NCBI GenBank assembly: GCA_012517855.1
Contig: JAAYUD010000096.1
Location: 20,699 to 84,698 of the forward strand
Direction: 5' to 3'
Length of the DNA stretch: 64,000 nt
Source: Bacteroidales bacterium
GTDB lineage: Bacteria; Bacteroidota; Bacteroidia; Bacteroidales; Bacteroidaceae
Shown here: piece by piece, positions 9,183-19,029 of the stretch
How positions within the stretch are numbered: the first letter of the stretch is position 1
Layout of the letters: each line of letters starts with the position of its first letter
The notes under the pieces: generated by a model
Databases searched by the model: none
What the model was told of the DNA's origin: nothing
What the model saw: only the letters and a program-made list of their open reading frames with translations
Translations under genes and position numbers: made by a program

Positions 9183-12100
9183 TTAGAAAGATAATTGTAC
9201 ACCAAGATTGAAAGTTCTCGCACTTGGATAAGAATCCATATCAACGCCACGACGGGTTGGGTCACTACCAAAAGCATTTACATCAGGATCATACCAACGA
9301 TACTTGGTGATAGTAAACAAATTGTTCACGGAGAATGTAATATTAACCGTTTCAACACCTTCTATAGGATTGTTGAAACGATATCCCATCGTAATATTCT
9401 TCATCCGTAAGAAAGAGCCATTTTCGACGAAACGATCAGAGGCTTTCAATGCCCTAGTATAAGTAATATCGGCACGTGGGAATTGAGCATTTTTTCTATT
9501 CGTATCGGTCCAGCGGTTGTCCCAAACAAACTTAGGCATATTACTAGTCCCAGACATATCATAACCTACTAAATTTGCATTCAATATATCATTTCCTTGA
9601 ATACCCTGAATAAAGAAACTTAACGTAAAATCTTTATACGTAAAAGTATTGGTCAAACCATAAATAAAATCAGGGTTTGTATTGCCGATCACCACTTTGT
9701 CGCGGCTGTCAATGGTGCCATTATGGTCAATATCTTTATATTTTACCTGACCAATCATACTCCGGACAACATTGTCTGCAGCATCTTTATATTGAGGATT
9801 AGCCCGAACTTCCGCTTCATTATCGAAGTAACCATCTTCTTTGTATCCATATATTGTACCCATAGACATTCCATTACGACGAATGAACATACTTTCTAAC
9901 CCCCAACATACATCTGAGAACTGATCTGCAGGAAGATTACATACTTTATTTTTATTAAACGAAATATTAGCATCAATTTTCCACATAAAACGCCTATTAT
10001 TAACAGGGATGAAATTTCCTGTGATTTCCAAACCGCTATTTTTAATATTCGAATAATTGGAGGGGACAGTATTAAATCCAGTGGAGTAAGGTATATATAA
10101 GTTTTGCAATAAGCCTGTCGTATTTTTACGATAATAGTCAATTACGAAATTCACTCTATTGTTTAAAATCGACATATCTAAACCGACATTATACTGCTTC
10201 GTATTTTCCCATTTCAAATTTGGAGCAGCAGGGCCCGCCCAACGATCTTCAGCATATCCACCAGAGAGCACTCCATTATAAGTGTAAGGATATGCTACCA
10301 TTTGAGAACGTGTTGAATAAGAATTAATACTTTGATTACCGGTCTCACCATAACCGATACGCAATTTCAGGTTATCAAAGAAATTAAGTTTCTTAATGAA
10401 ACTCTCTTCCGACAATCTCCAAGCAAACGCTCCTGAATAGAAATCAGCCCATCTGTGGAAAGCCAAACGGCTGGAGCCATCGCGACGCCATGATGCCGTA
10501 AACAAATATTTATCCATCAAAATGTAGTTTGCACGAGCTAAATAAGACATTAAACTGCTGCGTCCTCTACTCGAAGAAGGAGTATCGTACTTAGTTGCCC
10601 CACCCATGTCATATTCTTCATTAATATCAGTGGCAAAACCAGAGCCGGACATTGACTTGCCACCCCAATCGACTTTTTCATAAGTAGTACCAAGTACAGC
10701 GTCCACATGATGAATGCCAAAATTTTTATTGAAAGATAAGGTCGTTTCTGAAGACATACTTTGATACCAATAATCAGACTGCGAGGCATAACCATTTATA
10801 GGTGTTACACCACCTTGAATATATCTATTATAATATTGATCCCTCTTGGACTGACTATATCCATACCCGAAACTTTCTTTCAAATTTAAGAAATCAAAGA
10901 AATTGATTTGCCCATAAGTAGAGTTGTAGAAATCTATTGACTCCAATATATTTTTTGCTGTCTGCGCATAAAGATACGGATTAGAACGGCTATTTCCATA
11001 ATCCTCCGAAAAGCCGGAAGGGTGGTCAGGGTCGTAAATACCTTTAGTTGGAGTGAAAGAGATGGCATCGTTGATAATGCCAAATGTCTCAGAATTCGTT
11101 CTCGTCATACGGTTTTGAGACTTAGATGCAGTTAAGAAGTTACCGAACTGAAACCATTTAGTCACTTTTCTTTCTATATTCGAACGTATATTATAACGTT
11201 TGTAATAAGAATTGACAATGATACCCTGCTGATCTAATGCTCCTATTGAAAATGTATAAGAACCTTTCTGATCACCACCGGACAAACCTAAATTATAGTC
11301 TTGTGTAAAAGCGGTATGGAATATTTGATCTTGCCAATTGGTATTGAAACACCATTGCTTACCATTCGCAAAATAACCGGTTCTATAATCGTCTGGGCTA
11401 CCATTATAAGTACTATCGGTTCGAGCAATAATTTGCCCAGTTGCCGGATCGGTGACAGTTCTAAAAGTCCATCTTCCGGGAACAGGATAAGGCAATAGAT
11501 TATCCGGAGTATATTCACCACCATCGTATGTATATTTATTACGCGCTTCTTCATTTCTAAATTCAGCGTATGTACCGGCATCCAATACCTTCATCTTCTT
11601 AATAGCATTTGTAATGGAGTAGTTCGCACTGAATTCGACTTTAGTTTTTTCTCCCAATTTACCACGTTTAGTCGTAATAAGAACAACACCATTAGCCCCA
11701 CGAGAACCATAAATCGCCGTAGCCGAGGCATCTTTCAATACTTCAATAGACTCTACATCACGAGGATTCAAAAAGCTCAAAGGATTATTGGTCTGTTTAG
11801 TAGCATAGTCAGTGCCTGGAGCAGATCCTGTATTAAACGGTACACCGTCGACTACATACAAAGGTTCTGCAGACGTAGTGAAAGAGTTTGCTCCACGAAT
11901 CTGAATACTGATCCCTGCCCCAGGAGCTCCATCGGATTGCATAACTTGTACACCGGCAATTTTTCCCTGTAAAGCCTGATTAACATTAACAGGGTTTGTC
12001 TTTAGCAACTCATCCCCTTTAATAGAAGCGACAGAACCGGTTAAATCCCTTTTCTTCACAGTTCCATAGCCAATTGCAACGACTTCTCCTAAAGTAGTCA

Positions 12101-12434
12101 CTTCTTCTTGCATGTGCACAGTCAAAGATTTATGCCCATTAACAACGACCATCTTTGTTTTATATCCAATACACGAGAATTTCAACACAGATTTCTGAAC
12201 GTTCTTCACAGAAATTGAAAACCGTCCATCCATATCGGACATTGTACCATTCTTTGCCCCCATCTCTACTATAGAGACGCCATTAAAAGGAGAATCTTTT
12301 TCATCTAAAACCACTCCCTTTACCACTGTTTCTTGTGAGAACACAGAAGGAAGACAAAATAGAAGCAGAAAGACTGATAGTATACCAACTTTCAGTACTT
12401 CACAACAATAAAAACTTTTCTTTTTGATTTTCAT
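9183..12434 (-). CDS. SusC-like TonB-dependent outer-membrane transporter
   Basis: A 1083-aa transporter. It has an N-terminal signal peptide, a CarboxypepD_reg-like domain (about 35-110, VKGVVLDEKDSPFNGVSI), the SusC/RagA signature before the plug (VVAIGYGTVKKRDLTGSV) and the plug domain (IRGANSFTTSAEPLYVVDGVP, RDVESIEVLKDASATAIYG). A 22-strand barrel follows and ends in aromatic LSF. No anti-sigma STN domain is seen, consistent with LacI-type rather than ECF-sigma control. It is the first gene of the second block of the PUL; 321 bp without a gene separate it from the permease upstream, so it may have its own promoter or a processed leader. It should import oligosaccharides together with the SusD downstream. 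Confidence 0.97.
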   Translation of the reverse strand: MKIKKKSFYCCEVLKVGILSVFLLLFCLPSVFSQETVVKGVVLDEKDSPFNGVSIVEMGAKNGTMSDMDGRFSISVKNVQKSVLKFSCIGYKTKMVVVNGHKSLTVHMQEEVTTLGEVVAIGYGTVKKRDLTGSVASIKGDELLKTNPVNVNQALQGKIAGVQVMQSDGAPGAGISIQIRGANSFTTSAEPLYVVDGVPFNTGSAPGTDYATKQTNNPLSFLNPRDVESIEVLKDASATAIYGSRGANGVVLITTKRGKLGEKTKVEFSANYSITNAIKKMKVLDAGTYAEFRNEEARNKYTYDGGEYTPDNLLPYPVPGRWTFRTVTDPATGQIIARTDSTYNGSPDDYRTGYFANGKQWCFNTNWQDQIFHTAFTQDYNLGLSGGDQKGSYTFSIGALDQQGIIVNSYYKRYNIRSNIERKVTKWFQFGNFLTASKSQNRMTRTNSETFGIINDAISFTPTKGIYDPDHPSGFSEDYGNSRSNPYLYAQTAKNILESIDFYNSTYGQINFFDFLNLKESFGYGYSQSKRDQYYNRYIQGGVTPINGYASQSDYWYQSMSSETTLSFNKNFGIHHVDAVLGTTYEKVDWGGKSMSGSGFATDINEEYDMGGATKYDTPSSSRGRSSLMSYLARANYILMDKYLFTASWRRDGSSRLAFHRWADFYSGAFAWRLSEESFIKKLNFFDNLKLRIGYGETGNQSINSYSTRSQMVAYPYTYNGVLSGGYAEDRWAGPAAPNLKWENTKQYNVGLDMSILNNRVNFVIDYYRKNTTGLLQNLYIPYSTGFNTVPSNYSNIKNSGLEITGNFIPVNNRRFMWKIDANISFNKNKVCNLPADQFSDVCWGLESMFIRRNGMSMGTIYGYKEDGYFDNEAEVRANPQYKDAADNVVRSMIGQVKYKDIDHNGTIDSRDKVVIGNTNPDFIYGLTNTFTYKDFTLSFFIQGIQGNDILNANLVGYDMSGTSNMPKFVWDNRWTDTNRKNAQFPRADITYTRALKASDRFVENGSFLRMKNITMGYRFNNPIEGVETVNITFSVNNLFTITKYRWYDPDVNAFGSDPTRRGVDMDSYPSARTFNLGVQLSF

Positions 12435-12755
12435 AATAAGAATTTTGCATTACAAATATTAAACTTCCATATACATAAACATTTTAGGAATATCCAACCC
12501 AATATTTCCACGAAATAGAATTCCCGGAAATTAAAAGTGCACTATTCAGAGAATATCAATATTTAATTTAATTAACCACAAAAAGCAAATGCAATTTAAC
12601 AATACAAAAACACATACAATAAATAAATAACTAAATAACAGTATATTATGTATAAATCAAATTTTAAACAAAGCATCAAGATTCCTGTTTAAAAAGCGCA
12701 TACAAAGCTATTTAAACAATATTTCAATAATGTTGCTACTATGTTACAAAATGAT
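12435..12755. promoter_or_regulatory. AT-rich leader between permease and susC, weak promoter candidate
   Basis: No gene is visible in these 321 bp. On the minus strand, TAGCTTTG at 12710-12703 fits the Bacteroides -7 box TAnnTTTG, but no TTTG lies at the proper distance upstream, so this is a weak candidate that would give susC a leader of about 260 nt. The A+T content is very high, with short A/T runs near 12620-12650. I see no riboswitch or strong terminator. It may carry a separate start of transcription for the SusC/D block or a mRNA processing site. Confidence 0.3.
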
Positions 12756-13766
12756 TTAGTTTGCTCCTGAAAGAATAATAAGAGCCAGTCCTAAAGCATA
12801 CAGAACAAACATAAGCACCAATAAAGTATTAACCGTTTTACTTCTATGAGAAAACTCATGCCATACAAAAACACCCCAAAAAGCGGCAATCATAGGAGCC
12901 CCTTGCCCTAGAGCATAAGATATAGCAGGACTAGCCTTGCCCGCAGAGATATAACTCAAAGATGTACCAAGCGCCCAAATAATGCCACCTAATATTCCTA
13001 CGCTATGCAATTTTAATGGAGCAGAAAAATAAGTTTTATAGCTAACAGGAAGTCCAACAAATGGCTTCTTCATCAAAACAGAATTAAAAACAAAGTTACT
13101 CAAGAACACGCCGATTGAAAAGACAAAAATAGCAGAATAGGGTGTCATCATACCAACTGCCGGCGATTCAAAATTCTGAACATCCATACCCTTTATTACA
13201 AATCTATAAAACAAGGACATTAAAACACCGGCAACTAAAGCTACAACAACGCCTTTTCTGTTAGCACTTTTTTCTATAGAGTTTGTTTGCGTCTTACCAG
13301 ATGCAACTCCATTACAAATAATGGCAATTGTTATTAGCACAACTCCACTAAAAAGCAAAATAGGGTTTCCTCCCGGAATTCCTATATAATTTATAATTAC
13401 ACCAAGCACCAATGCTATTCCAACCCCCAAAGGAAAGGCCACTGCCATACCTGCCAATGAAATTGAAGCAGATAGCAGAATATTAGAAGCATTAAATATA
13501 ATACCTCCAAGCAGAACCCACATAACACTTTGCAGAGAAACTTGAAGTAAATCTTGAACAAATGGTCTCCCCATCTCTCCATGGCTACCCATCGTAAAGC
13601 CAAGCAAGACAGTAAACAAGACCATTCCAATCACATAGTCCCAATAATAAAGCTCATACCGCCAATTGCTAGAGACTAATTTTTGTGTATTACCCCACGA
13701 CCCCCAACAGATCATTGTAATCACACAAAAAAGAACAGCAATCAAGTAACTACTAACTGTAAACAT
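12756..13766 (-). CDS. GRP/RhaT-like sugar permease (probable ribose or monosaccharide uptake)
   Basis: A 336-aa inner-membrane protein with about ten hydrophobic helices of the drug/metabolite transporter superfamily. It begins with the ICWGSWGNTQKL region that marks glucose/ribose GRP-type and RhaT-like sugar transporters in Bacteroidetes. A short basic loop (KTQTNSIEKSANRKG) near the middle divides two five-helix halves. It lies 36 bp after the ribokinase gene in the same direction. In known Bacteroides ribose loci a transporter of this type is paired with ribokinases, so ribose is the most likely substrate. Other monosaccharides released by the PUL, such as galactose, cannot be excluded. 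Confidence 0.8.
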   Translation of the reverse strand: MFTVSSYLIAVLFCVITMICWGSWGNTQKLVSSNWRYELYYWDYVIGMVLFTVLLGFTMGSHGEMGRPFVQDLLQVSLQSVMWVLLGGIIFNASNILLSASISLAGMAVAFPLGVGIALVLGVIINYIGIPGGNPILLFSGVVLITIAIICNGVASGKTQTNSIEKSANRKGVVVALVAGVLMSLFYRFVIKGMDVQNFESPAVGMMTPYSAIFVFSIGVFLSNFVFNSVLMKKPFVGLPVSYKTYFSAPLKLHSVGILGGIIWALGTSLSYISAGKASPAISYALGQGAPMIAAFWGVFVWHEFSHRSKTVNTLLVLMFVLYALGLALIILSGAN

Positions 13767-13802
13767 AACATTAGATATTTATAAATGATCAACAAATAAA
13801 AT

Positions 13803-14732
13803 TCACACAAAAGTATTGCCTATTTCATTCCTAAAAGGAATAGATCCCTGTGCGCCCATTCTTGTTACACAAATCGAGGCAGCCTTCGTTCCAAATTGGA
13901 CAGCCTCGAATACTGTTTTACCTTCTGCCAAAGCGACACATACTCCACCACAGAAAGTATCACCTGCCGCAGTAGTATCAACAGCTTCTACGCTATAAGC
14001 AGGAATCTGTTTGTATTTTCCATCATGAAAGACAATAGTTCCTTTCGATCCCAGAGTGACAATCACCGTTTTAACACCCTTGGATATTATCTCTCCAATA
14101 GCATCTTGAGCAGACTTCAAATCCGCAACACATCTTTTCGTAATAGTTTCCATTTCAGGCGAATTTGGTATTATAACATCTACATTCGACAATAATTCAG
14201 AAGGCAATGCCTCTTTTGGAGCAGGAGCAGGATTAAGTACAACTATTGCACCATGCTGCTTAGCCATACGAGCCGCATAAGTCACGGTGAGGACAGGAAT
14301 CTCGAGTTGTAATAAAACGATAGCTGCGTTTTTGATAATTGGTTCCGCACGGTTTATATCTTCTTCAGATAAACAATAGTTAGCTCCAGAAGCCACAGAT
14401 ATGCAATTTTCTCCCTTTTGATCTATATTAATAAGAGCAACGCCCGAGGGCTGTTCAGATGAAACACTTACATGCTCTACATTTATATGATCCTCATTAT
14501 ATTTCGCGATAGCTTCCTTGCCAAACATATCATTACCCACTTTGCAAATAAATGAGACATCGCCTCCCAAACGAGTGGCAGCAACGGCTTGATTTGCACC
14601 TTTCCCGCCTGGATTCATCAAAAATTCTCCACCCAAAACGGTTTCTCCCGGTTTGGGGAAATGATCAGATTTAATGACCATATCTGTATTACTACTTCCA
14701 ATAACAACTATTTTTTTCTTTATATTGCTCAT
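13803..14732 (-). CDS. rbsK: Ribokinase (PfkB family)
   Basis: A 309-aa cytoplasmic sugar kinase that makes D-ribose 5-phosphate from ribose and ATP. I chose the ATG at 14732 (MSNIKKKIVVIG), giving normal ribokinase length; an earlier in-frame start at 14801 would run into the gene upstream. Family marks: N-terminal GSSNTDMV, PfkB signature 1 with GGKGANQAVAATRLGGD (42-58), and signature 2 DTTAAGDTFCGG with catalytic base D258. The AAGD form is the one found in typical ribokinases. The gene lies 22 bp after the ADP-ribosylglycohydrolase gene and before the permease. This trio suggests that the pathway yields free ribose. A related pentose or nucleoside kinase role is a less likely alternative. 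Confidence 0.92.
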   Translation of the reverse strand: MSNIKKKIVVIGSSNTDMVIKSDHFPKPGETVLGGEFLMNPGGKGANQAVAATRLGGDVSFICKVGNDMFGKEAIAKYNEDHINVEHVSVSSEQPSGVALINIDQKGENCISVASGANYCLSEEDINRAEPIIKNAAIVLLQLEIPVLTVTYAARMAKQHGAIVVLNPAPAPKEALPSELLSNVDVIIPNSPEMETITKRCVADLKSAQDAIGEIISKGVKTVIVTLGSKGTIVFHDGKYKQIPAYSVEAVDTTAAGDTFCGGVCVALAEGKTVFEAVQFGTKAASICVTRMGAQGSIPFRNEIGNTFV

Positions 14733-14754
14733 GATTTTAGAGGTTACATTAATT

Positions 14755-16305
14755 TTAGCGATTCTTATATAAGGTAGTATTCGGATGATCGGAATATACA
14801 ATGATGTCTCCTAAATAAATCTGAGCATCATTTTGTGGATTCAACCATCGATATTCTATTTTATGTTCTTTTAATGGCAGCTGATAATGATAGAACAAAT
14901 CTACCCGCCTATTATCTATGCAATCATCGGAAGCTGTAGGAAGATTAGCAGTTTCTAACAATTTGCCATCCACATACAATTCGACCTTTGCTACATAATT
15001 ACTGTTTCCAGAGCATTTGACATATCCTCTTTGAACAAAACCAATACCCACAAAATTTACATTTTTCTCTCCTGTCAGCATTGCATTGACTACTAATTTA
15101 TCTACAGGATAATGTCCTAAAAAAGACTTTTCATATCTTACAGGTAACGGTCTTTCAGAATTAATAAGAACGCGATTACTTTCTATTTTACCTCCATTTA
15201 CAACGATTTGCTTCTGAGCATGATCAAAGCTCAATTTACAAAGCTTGTTCAAAGAAACATCTGTATATGCAAATGGCCTATCCATCACATCGTAAATACT
15301 TTCTCTGAAACGTTCAGGAATCTTCGAATATCCTAAGACAGTACCTAATATTCCTGCTGACGTTGCCGCATTACAATCAGCATCTTGCCCACAACGAGCA
15401 GCAATATCTATAGTCGTATAAAAATCTTTATGACCGTAAAGAAGCCCCATCGTCACATAAGCGCTGTTAATCTTAGCATCAATATCAAAAGGCTCAAATA
15501 CCCCATCAGGGCAACCGACCTCTGAACTCCACTTCTTTTGTAGCTCAAACCAAGTACGTTTCCAATCATTCGGATACATTTTATGCCAATTGATAACATC
15601 CTTAATACATGCATAAAAATCACTTTGAGTAGGGATTGTGGCCAATGCATTTTTCACAATCCAGTCCATATCATCCGAAGAGAAAGATAATGAATAAAGT
15701 GCCCCAACATAAACTCCACCATACCATCCATCGCCGTAAGTAAACAAATGTCCTACTTTATCAGAGATTTTAGATGCACTATTGGGCATGCCAGGACACA
15801 TTAAGCCAACAAAATCGGCTTCTATCTGATAATCGATATCATCGGCATGCGGATTATTTAACCAACAACCCAAAGGTTTTATATTATGAGTTATATTATA
15901 CCGAGCTACCTGATTAGCATGCCAAAGAGGAAACTTCATACGAGCAAACGAATGCGCAAATGAATCGACCGGAGCATACAATCCTAAACGATCAACCACA
16001 TTCACAAAAACAATATTGACATATAAATCATCATACAATCCAGGAAATGTATCATAATAATATTTTACGCTATTTTTCGACCATTTGATAGGTGTATAAT
16101 CCTGAATCATTGTCCCATTATGCCTGAATTCTACGGGGCCACCATAAGTACAGCCAATTGTTTTAGCAATCCATCCACCCTTAATTTTATCAAACAGGCG
16201 TTCTTTAGAAATAGCAAATAGTTTACTTTGCGCTTTAGCAGGAGCAAAGAACATTACCTCTAAAAAAATGATACCCAAGATCATTACGACATTCTTTTTT
16301 CTCAT
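14755..16305 (-). CDS. Secreted ADP-ribosylglycohydrolase-fold enzyme with C-terminal beta domain
   Basis: A 516-aa protein with a signal peptide (1-25, ending PAKAQ). Residues about 36-375 show the all-helical ADP-ribosylglycohydrolase (ARH/DraG) fold: GGWIAKTIGCTYGGPVEF near 43-60, Y91-D-D-L for metal binding, HADDIDYQ near 153-160, and CGQDADCNAATSAGILG (305-321) with D308 and D310 in the position of the usual GGDTDTNA motif. Residues about 380-516 are beta-rich and look like an added binding or structural domain. Classical ARH enzymes are cytosolic and act on ADP-ribosyl groups; this one is exported and lies between a DUF4434 gene and a ribokinase. It may hydrolyse a ribosyl linkage outside the cytoplasm (inference). 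Confidence 0.86.
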   Translation of the reverse strand: MRKKNVVMILGIIFLEVMFFAPAKAQSKLFAISKERLFDKIKGGWIAKTIGCTYGGPVEFRHNGTMIQDYTPIKWSKNSVKYYYDTFPGLYDDLYVNIVFVNVVDRLGLYAPVDSFAHSFARMKFPLWHANQVARYNITHNIKPLGCWLNNPHADDIDYQIEADFVGLMCPGMPNSASKISDKVGHLFTYGDGWYGGVYVGALYSLSFSSDDMDWIVKNALATIPTQSDFYACIKDVINWHKMYPNDWKRTWFELQKKWSSEVGCPDGVFEPFDIDAKINSAYVTMGLLYGHKDFYTTIDIAARCGQDADCNAATSAGILGTVLGYSKIPERFRESIYDVMDRPFAYTDVSLNKLCKLSFDHAQKQIVVNGGKIESNRVLINSERPLPVRYEKSFLGHYPVDKLVVNAMLTGEKNVNFVGIGFVQRGYVKCSGNSNYVAKVELYVDGKLLETANLPTASDDCIDNRRVDLFYHYQLPLKEHKIEYRWLNPQNDAQIYLGDIIVYSDHPNTTLYKNR

Positions 16306-16317
16306 ATCTTTTTCTTT

Positions 16318-17610
16318 CTATTTATTTTCAACTTTAGAAGATTCATTGCCGATAGCATTATAAACAGAAACTTCATAACTTCCTACCGCACTTGATTGTT
16401 TATCAACATATTCTTTCGGATAATATCCTCCACGTTGTTGCAACATCATAATCAACATTCCATTTCTATATATATTATATCCCGCAGCTTCTGCAAAATC
16501 ATCAGCTAGCCATGAAATTTTTATCCCGTCATCAACTTTTGAGACCGTTACGCTTTCCACCGGTTGAGGAGTGGGCAATAGAGGGAGTACACCTTTGCTA
16601 CAATAATGGATATAAGAATCGTTGTAGTCTTTATGCACAATCAAAGGACTGTTATAATGATCATAAGCAAAACTTATAAAATTTTCCACATAAGGTTTTT
16701 CTGCTTTCAACTGCTCCGCAACACGAGACAAAGGAGCACTAACGCCGTACGGACTAATAAAGGTTTCTACATTACCCCAAAACTTCAACCCGGACTTTGT
16801 ATCAACTGCTTGTTTCAATTTAGAGAACCACATCGGCACACTGGATAGTTCCAATCCACCTGCCCCAACACAGTCTTGAGGAACAAACACATCACCTTTT
16901 CTAAAGTTTGTTTGCGCAAAGATATTAATCCAAAACTGTTTATATCCATCAGCATCCAATCCGCCTGCCTTTTCATTCATAAAAGGAGATAGCCACAAAG
17001 GCATATTTGGACTAACAGACGAAAGATGTCCCAGATTTGTATTCAACGCATTAACAAGCGCAACTTGGCGGTCATTTGAAATCCAATTGACATTATCTAC
17101 TTCCCAAACCCAATACCAACCATACATCGTATCACCATATTTACTTTTATATAATGATAATAATTCATCGGCAACAGAATTTCCAATATTCATTTGATTA
17201 ACAAGCCAATCAGCACTAACTTTAGAGTTCCACCACTTATCATTAAAATTCAATCCCAATAAAATTTTAATGCCATATTTATGAGCGCTCTCCAAGCACT
17301 TGCCAATACTTTCATTTTGAGTTGACGGGCTGAATAATTTTGATGGATAACAAGTTGTAAGTTGCCCATTGAGATCCATAGACCAAGCCGGTCCATAAAT
17401 AAGATATTGAATACCTGCATTTTTCAACATATTCATTTCTTGTTCCCATCGAGCCATATCCCAGTCGGAAGATAACCATGGTTGCAAAAAAGAGCCACAA
17501 AAACGGGGAGTGGAGAGACCCCCGTTTTCTTGTTTTTCAGAAGAATTGGAAGAAGAACAGCCAACTATGAAAAACAAAAGACCTATTATGAATACGATAA
17601 TCTTTTTCAT
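16318..17610 (-). CDS. DUF4434-like TIM-barrel lipoprotein with C-terminal Fn3-like domain
   Basis: A 430-aa lipoprotein (lipobox FIVGC, acylated C18, then a Ser/Asn/Glu linker). The catalytic-looking part starts at FCGSFLQPW (about 37-45) and continues with AGIQYLIYGPAW and YGIKILLGLNF, the beta-strand pattern of DUF4434 glycosidase-like barrels; YWVWEVDN near 165 is a plausible acid-containing strand end. The last 80 residues (VESVTVSKVDDGIKISW, YNIYRNG) form a fibronectin type III-like domain. It overlaps the esterase gene by 4 bp (ATGA), showing translational coupling. It is the most divergent of three DUF4434-type proteins in this PUL. Enzyme activity is inferred, not shown. Confidence 0.75.
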   Translation of the reverse strand: MKKIIVFIIGLLFFIVGCSSSNSSEKQENGGLSTPRFCGSFLQPWLSSDWDMARWEQEMNMLKNAGIQYLIYGPAWSMDLNGQLTTCYPSKLFSPSTQNESIGKCLESAHKYGIKILLGLNFNDKWWNSKVSADWLVNQMNIGNSVADELLSLYKSKYGDTMYGWYWVWEVDNVNWISNDRQVALVNALNTNLGHLSSVSPNMPLWLSPFMNEKAGGLDADGYKQFWINIFAQTNFRKGDVFVPQDCVGAGGLELSSVPMWFSKLKQAVDTKSGLKFWGNVETFISPYGVSAPLSRVAEQLKAEKPYVENFISFAYDHYNSPLIVHKDYNDSYIHYCSKGVLPLLPTPQPVESVTVSKVDDGIKISWLADDFAEAAGYNIYRNGMLIMMLQQRGGYYPKEYVDKQSSAVGSYEVSVYNAIGNESSKVENK

Positions 17611-19010
17611 TTACAATCTGTACGAAAAGGTGCCAAAGGCAAACCATTAATATCAAACAAATCAGGAACAGCATCATTGCTGAAACAATATCTAACCCCT
17701 TTAGGTTTCATAACATCATTCGAAGACACACTTATTAAACCATCATGCAATAATTTAGCCTGAGCAGGATAACATTTTCCTGTTTCATCAACCACCTCAA
17801 AATGTTGTATCGTCTTTCCCTTGCAAACTAATTTCCCGATAGCAGTTGTAGTTACTACTACTTTATTGCCCTTTATCTTGAAACTTTTCAGCATTGGAGA
17901 AAATGGATTTACTTCTTTATGATTGTACTTTTCATACAGGGCCATATTTCCCAAACGAAATCCGACTTCCTTTTTCAAAGCAGGATGAATATCCGATATA
18001 TCATTCACCAAATCTCCAATGGTCACCATACCGACATTAGTCATACGAGTCAACATATTTGATTGTTGTTCACGCAAGCAAGCTCCATTTTGGGCAGAGT
18101 AACCATTCCAAGGTGCTATTTGCACATAATAAAAAGGAAGAAAATGACGATTAGCATTTCTCCATCCCTTAATTAAACCACCAAATAAATCACCATAATC
18201 TGCGGCCCGTTCATTATTTCCTTCGCCCTGATACCAAATAACACCAGCTATCGTATAATTAATAATAGGAGATATCATCGCATTGTATATAGAAGAGGGA
18301 GCTATTGGAGTCCAACCAAGAGACTGCTTATGGGCTTTCTGATACAATGAGTTCTCCAGCTTATATGACGAATCAGGGATCCACGGTTCGATAGAAGTTC
18401 CTCCCCAATAAGAACCAATTAAACCCACCGGAACATTTAGTTTCTCATTTAAACGATAACCGAAGTAATATGCGACGACGCTAAAATTCTGACATGTTTC
18501 GGGAGAGCATATTTCCCATTTTCCAGCAATCTGGTCTTGCGGATATTCGGAAGTTGCTTTGGAGACTTTAAAGAAACGAATACTTTTACCGGTAAGGTCT
18601 TCTTTTACATTCTTGGCATCATCTACACGCCACATGAAACAGTATTCCATATTAGACTGTCCAGAGCATAACCATGTTTCCCCAATTAGTATATCATCAA
18701 CTGTCTTTACTAATTTATTGTCCCAACCATAGAAACGAATCTGAAAAGGACCTGATTCGGAAGGGGTATGAATATAAGACTCCCATTTGCAATACTCGTT
18801 AGAAGAGGTATGAATAGTATCGGTTGGATTCCAGCTACACACAATTTTCAGATCCCACGTACCTGGACACCAGCCCCACAACTTCACTTCTGCATTACGC
18901 TGCATTACAGCATGATCACTAATAATAGAAGGTAAAGCAAACTCTTCATTTTGCGACAAGACATCGACAAAAGGCAGCAAAAATAAAATTAGATATACAA
19001 ATCTCTTCAT
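17607..19010 (-). CDS. SGNH-family carbohydrate esterase (sialate O-acetylesterase-like)
   Basis: A 467-aa secreted protein with a signal peptide (1-20, ending VLSQ). The SGNH hydrolase blocks are present: WLCSGQSNMEY with nucleophile S119, the GGTSIEPW glycine block (about 203-210), GVIWYQGEGN (256-265), and D340-I-H342 completing the triad. The N-terminal 30-100 region is a beta domain seen in the DUF303/SASA esterase family. Members remove O-acetyl groups from sialic acids or from plant and host polysaccharides. Position right after the first DUF4434 gene (19 bp) and overlapping the next gene by 4 bp fits a PUL operon. The substrate probably carries O-acetyl groups; no sialidase is present, so sialate is not implied. 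Confidence 0.88.
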   Translation of the reverse strand: MKRFVYLILFLLPFVDVLSQNEEFALPSIISDHAVMQRNAEVKLWGWCPGTWDLKIVCSWNPTDTIHTSSNEYCKWESYIHTPSESGPFQIRFYGWDNKLVKTVDDILIGETWLCSGQSNMEYCFMWRVDDAKNVKEDLTGKSIRFFKVSKATSEYPQDQIAGKWEICSPETCQNFSVVAYYFGYRLNEKLNVPVGLIGSYWGGTSIEPWIPDSSYKLENSLYQKAHKQSLGWTPIAPSSIYNAMISPIINYTIAGVIWYQGEGNNERAADYGDLFGGLIKGWRNANRHFLPFYYVQIAPWNGYSAQNGACLREQQSNMLTRMTNVGMVTIGDLVNDISDIHPALKKEVGFRLGNMALYEKYNHKEVNPFSPMLKSFKIKGNKVVVTTTAIGKLVCKGKTIQHFEVVDETGKCYPAQAKLLHDGLISVSSNDVMKPKGVRYCFSNDAVPDLFDINGLPLAPFRTDCK

Positions 19011-19029
19011 AATAAAATATCTATTATAT

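Noticed and set aside
17607..19010. True sialic-acid pathway
   Set aside because: The esterase belongs to a family named after sialate esterase, but no sialidase, lyase or sialate transporter is present.
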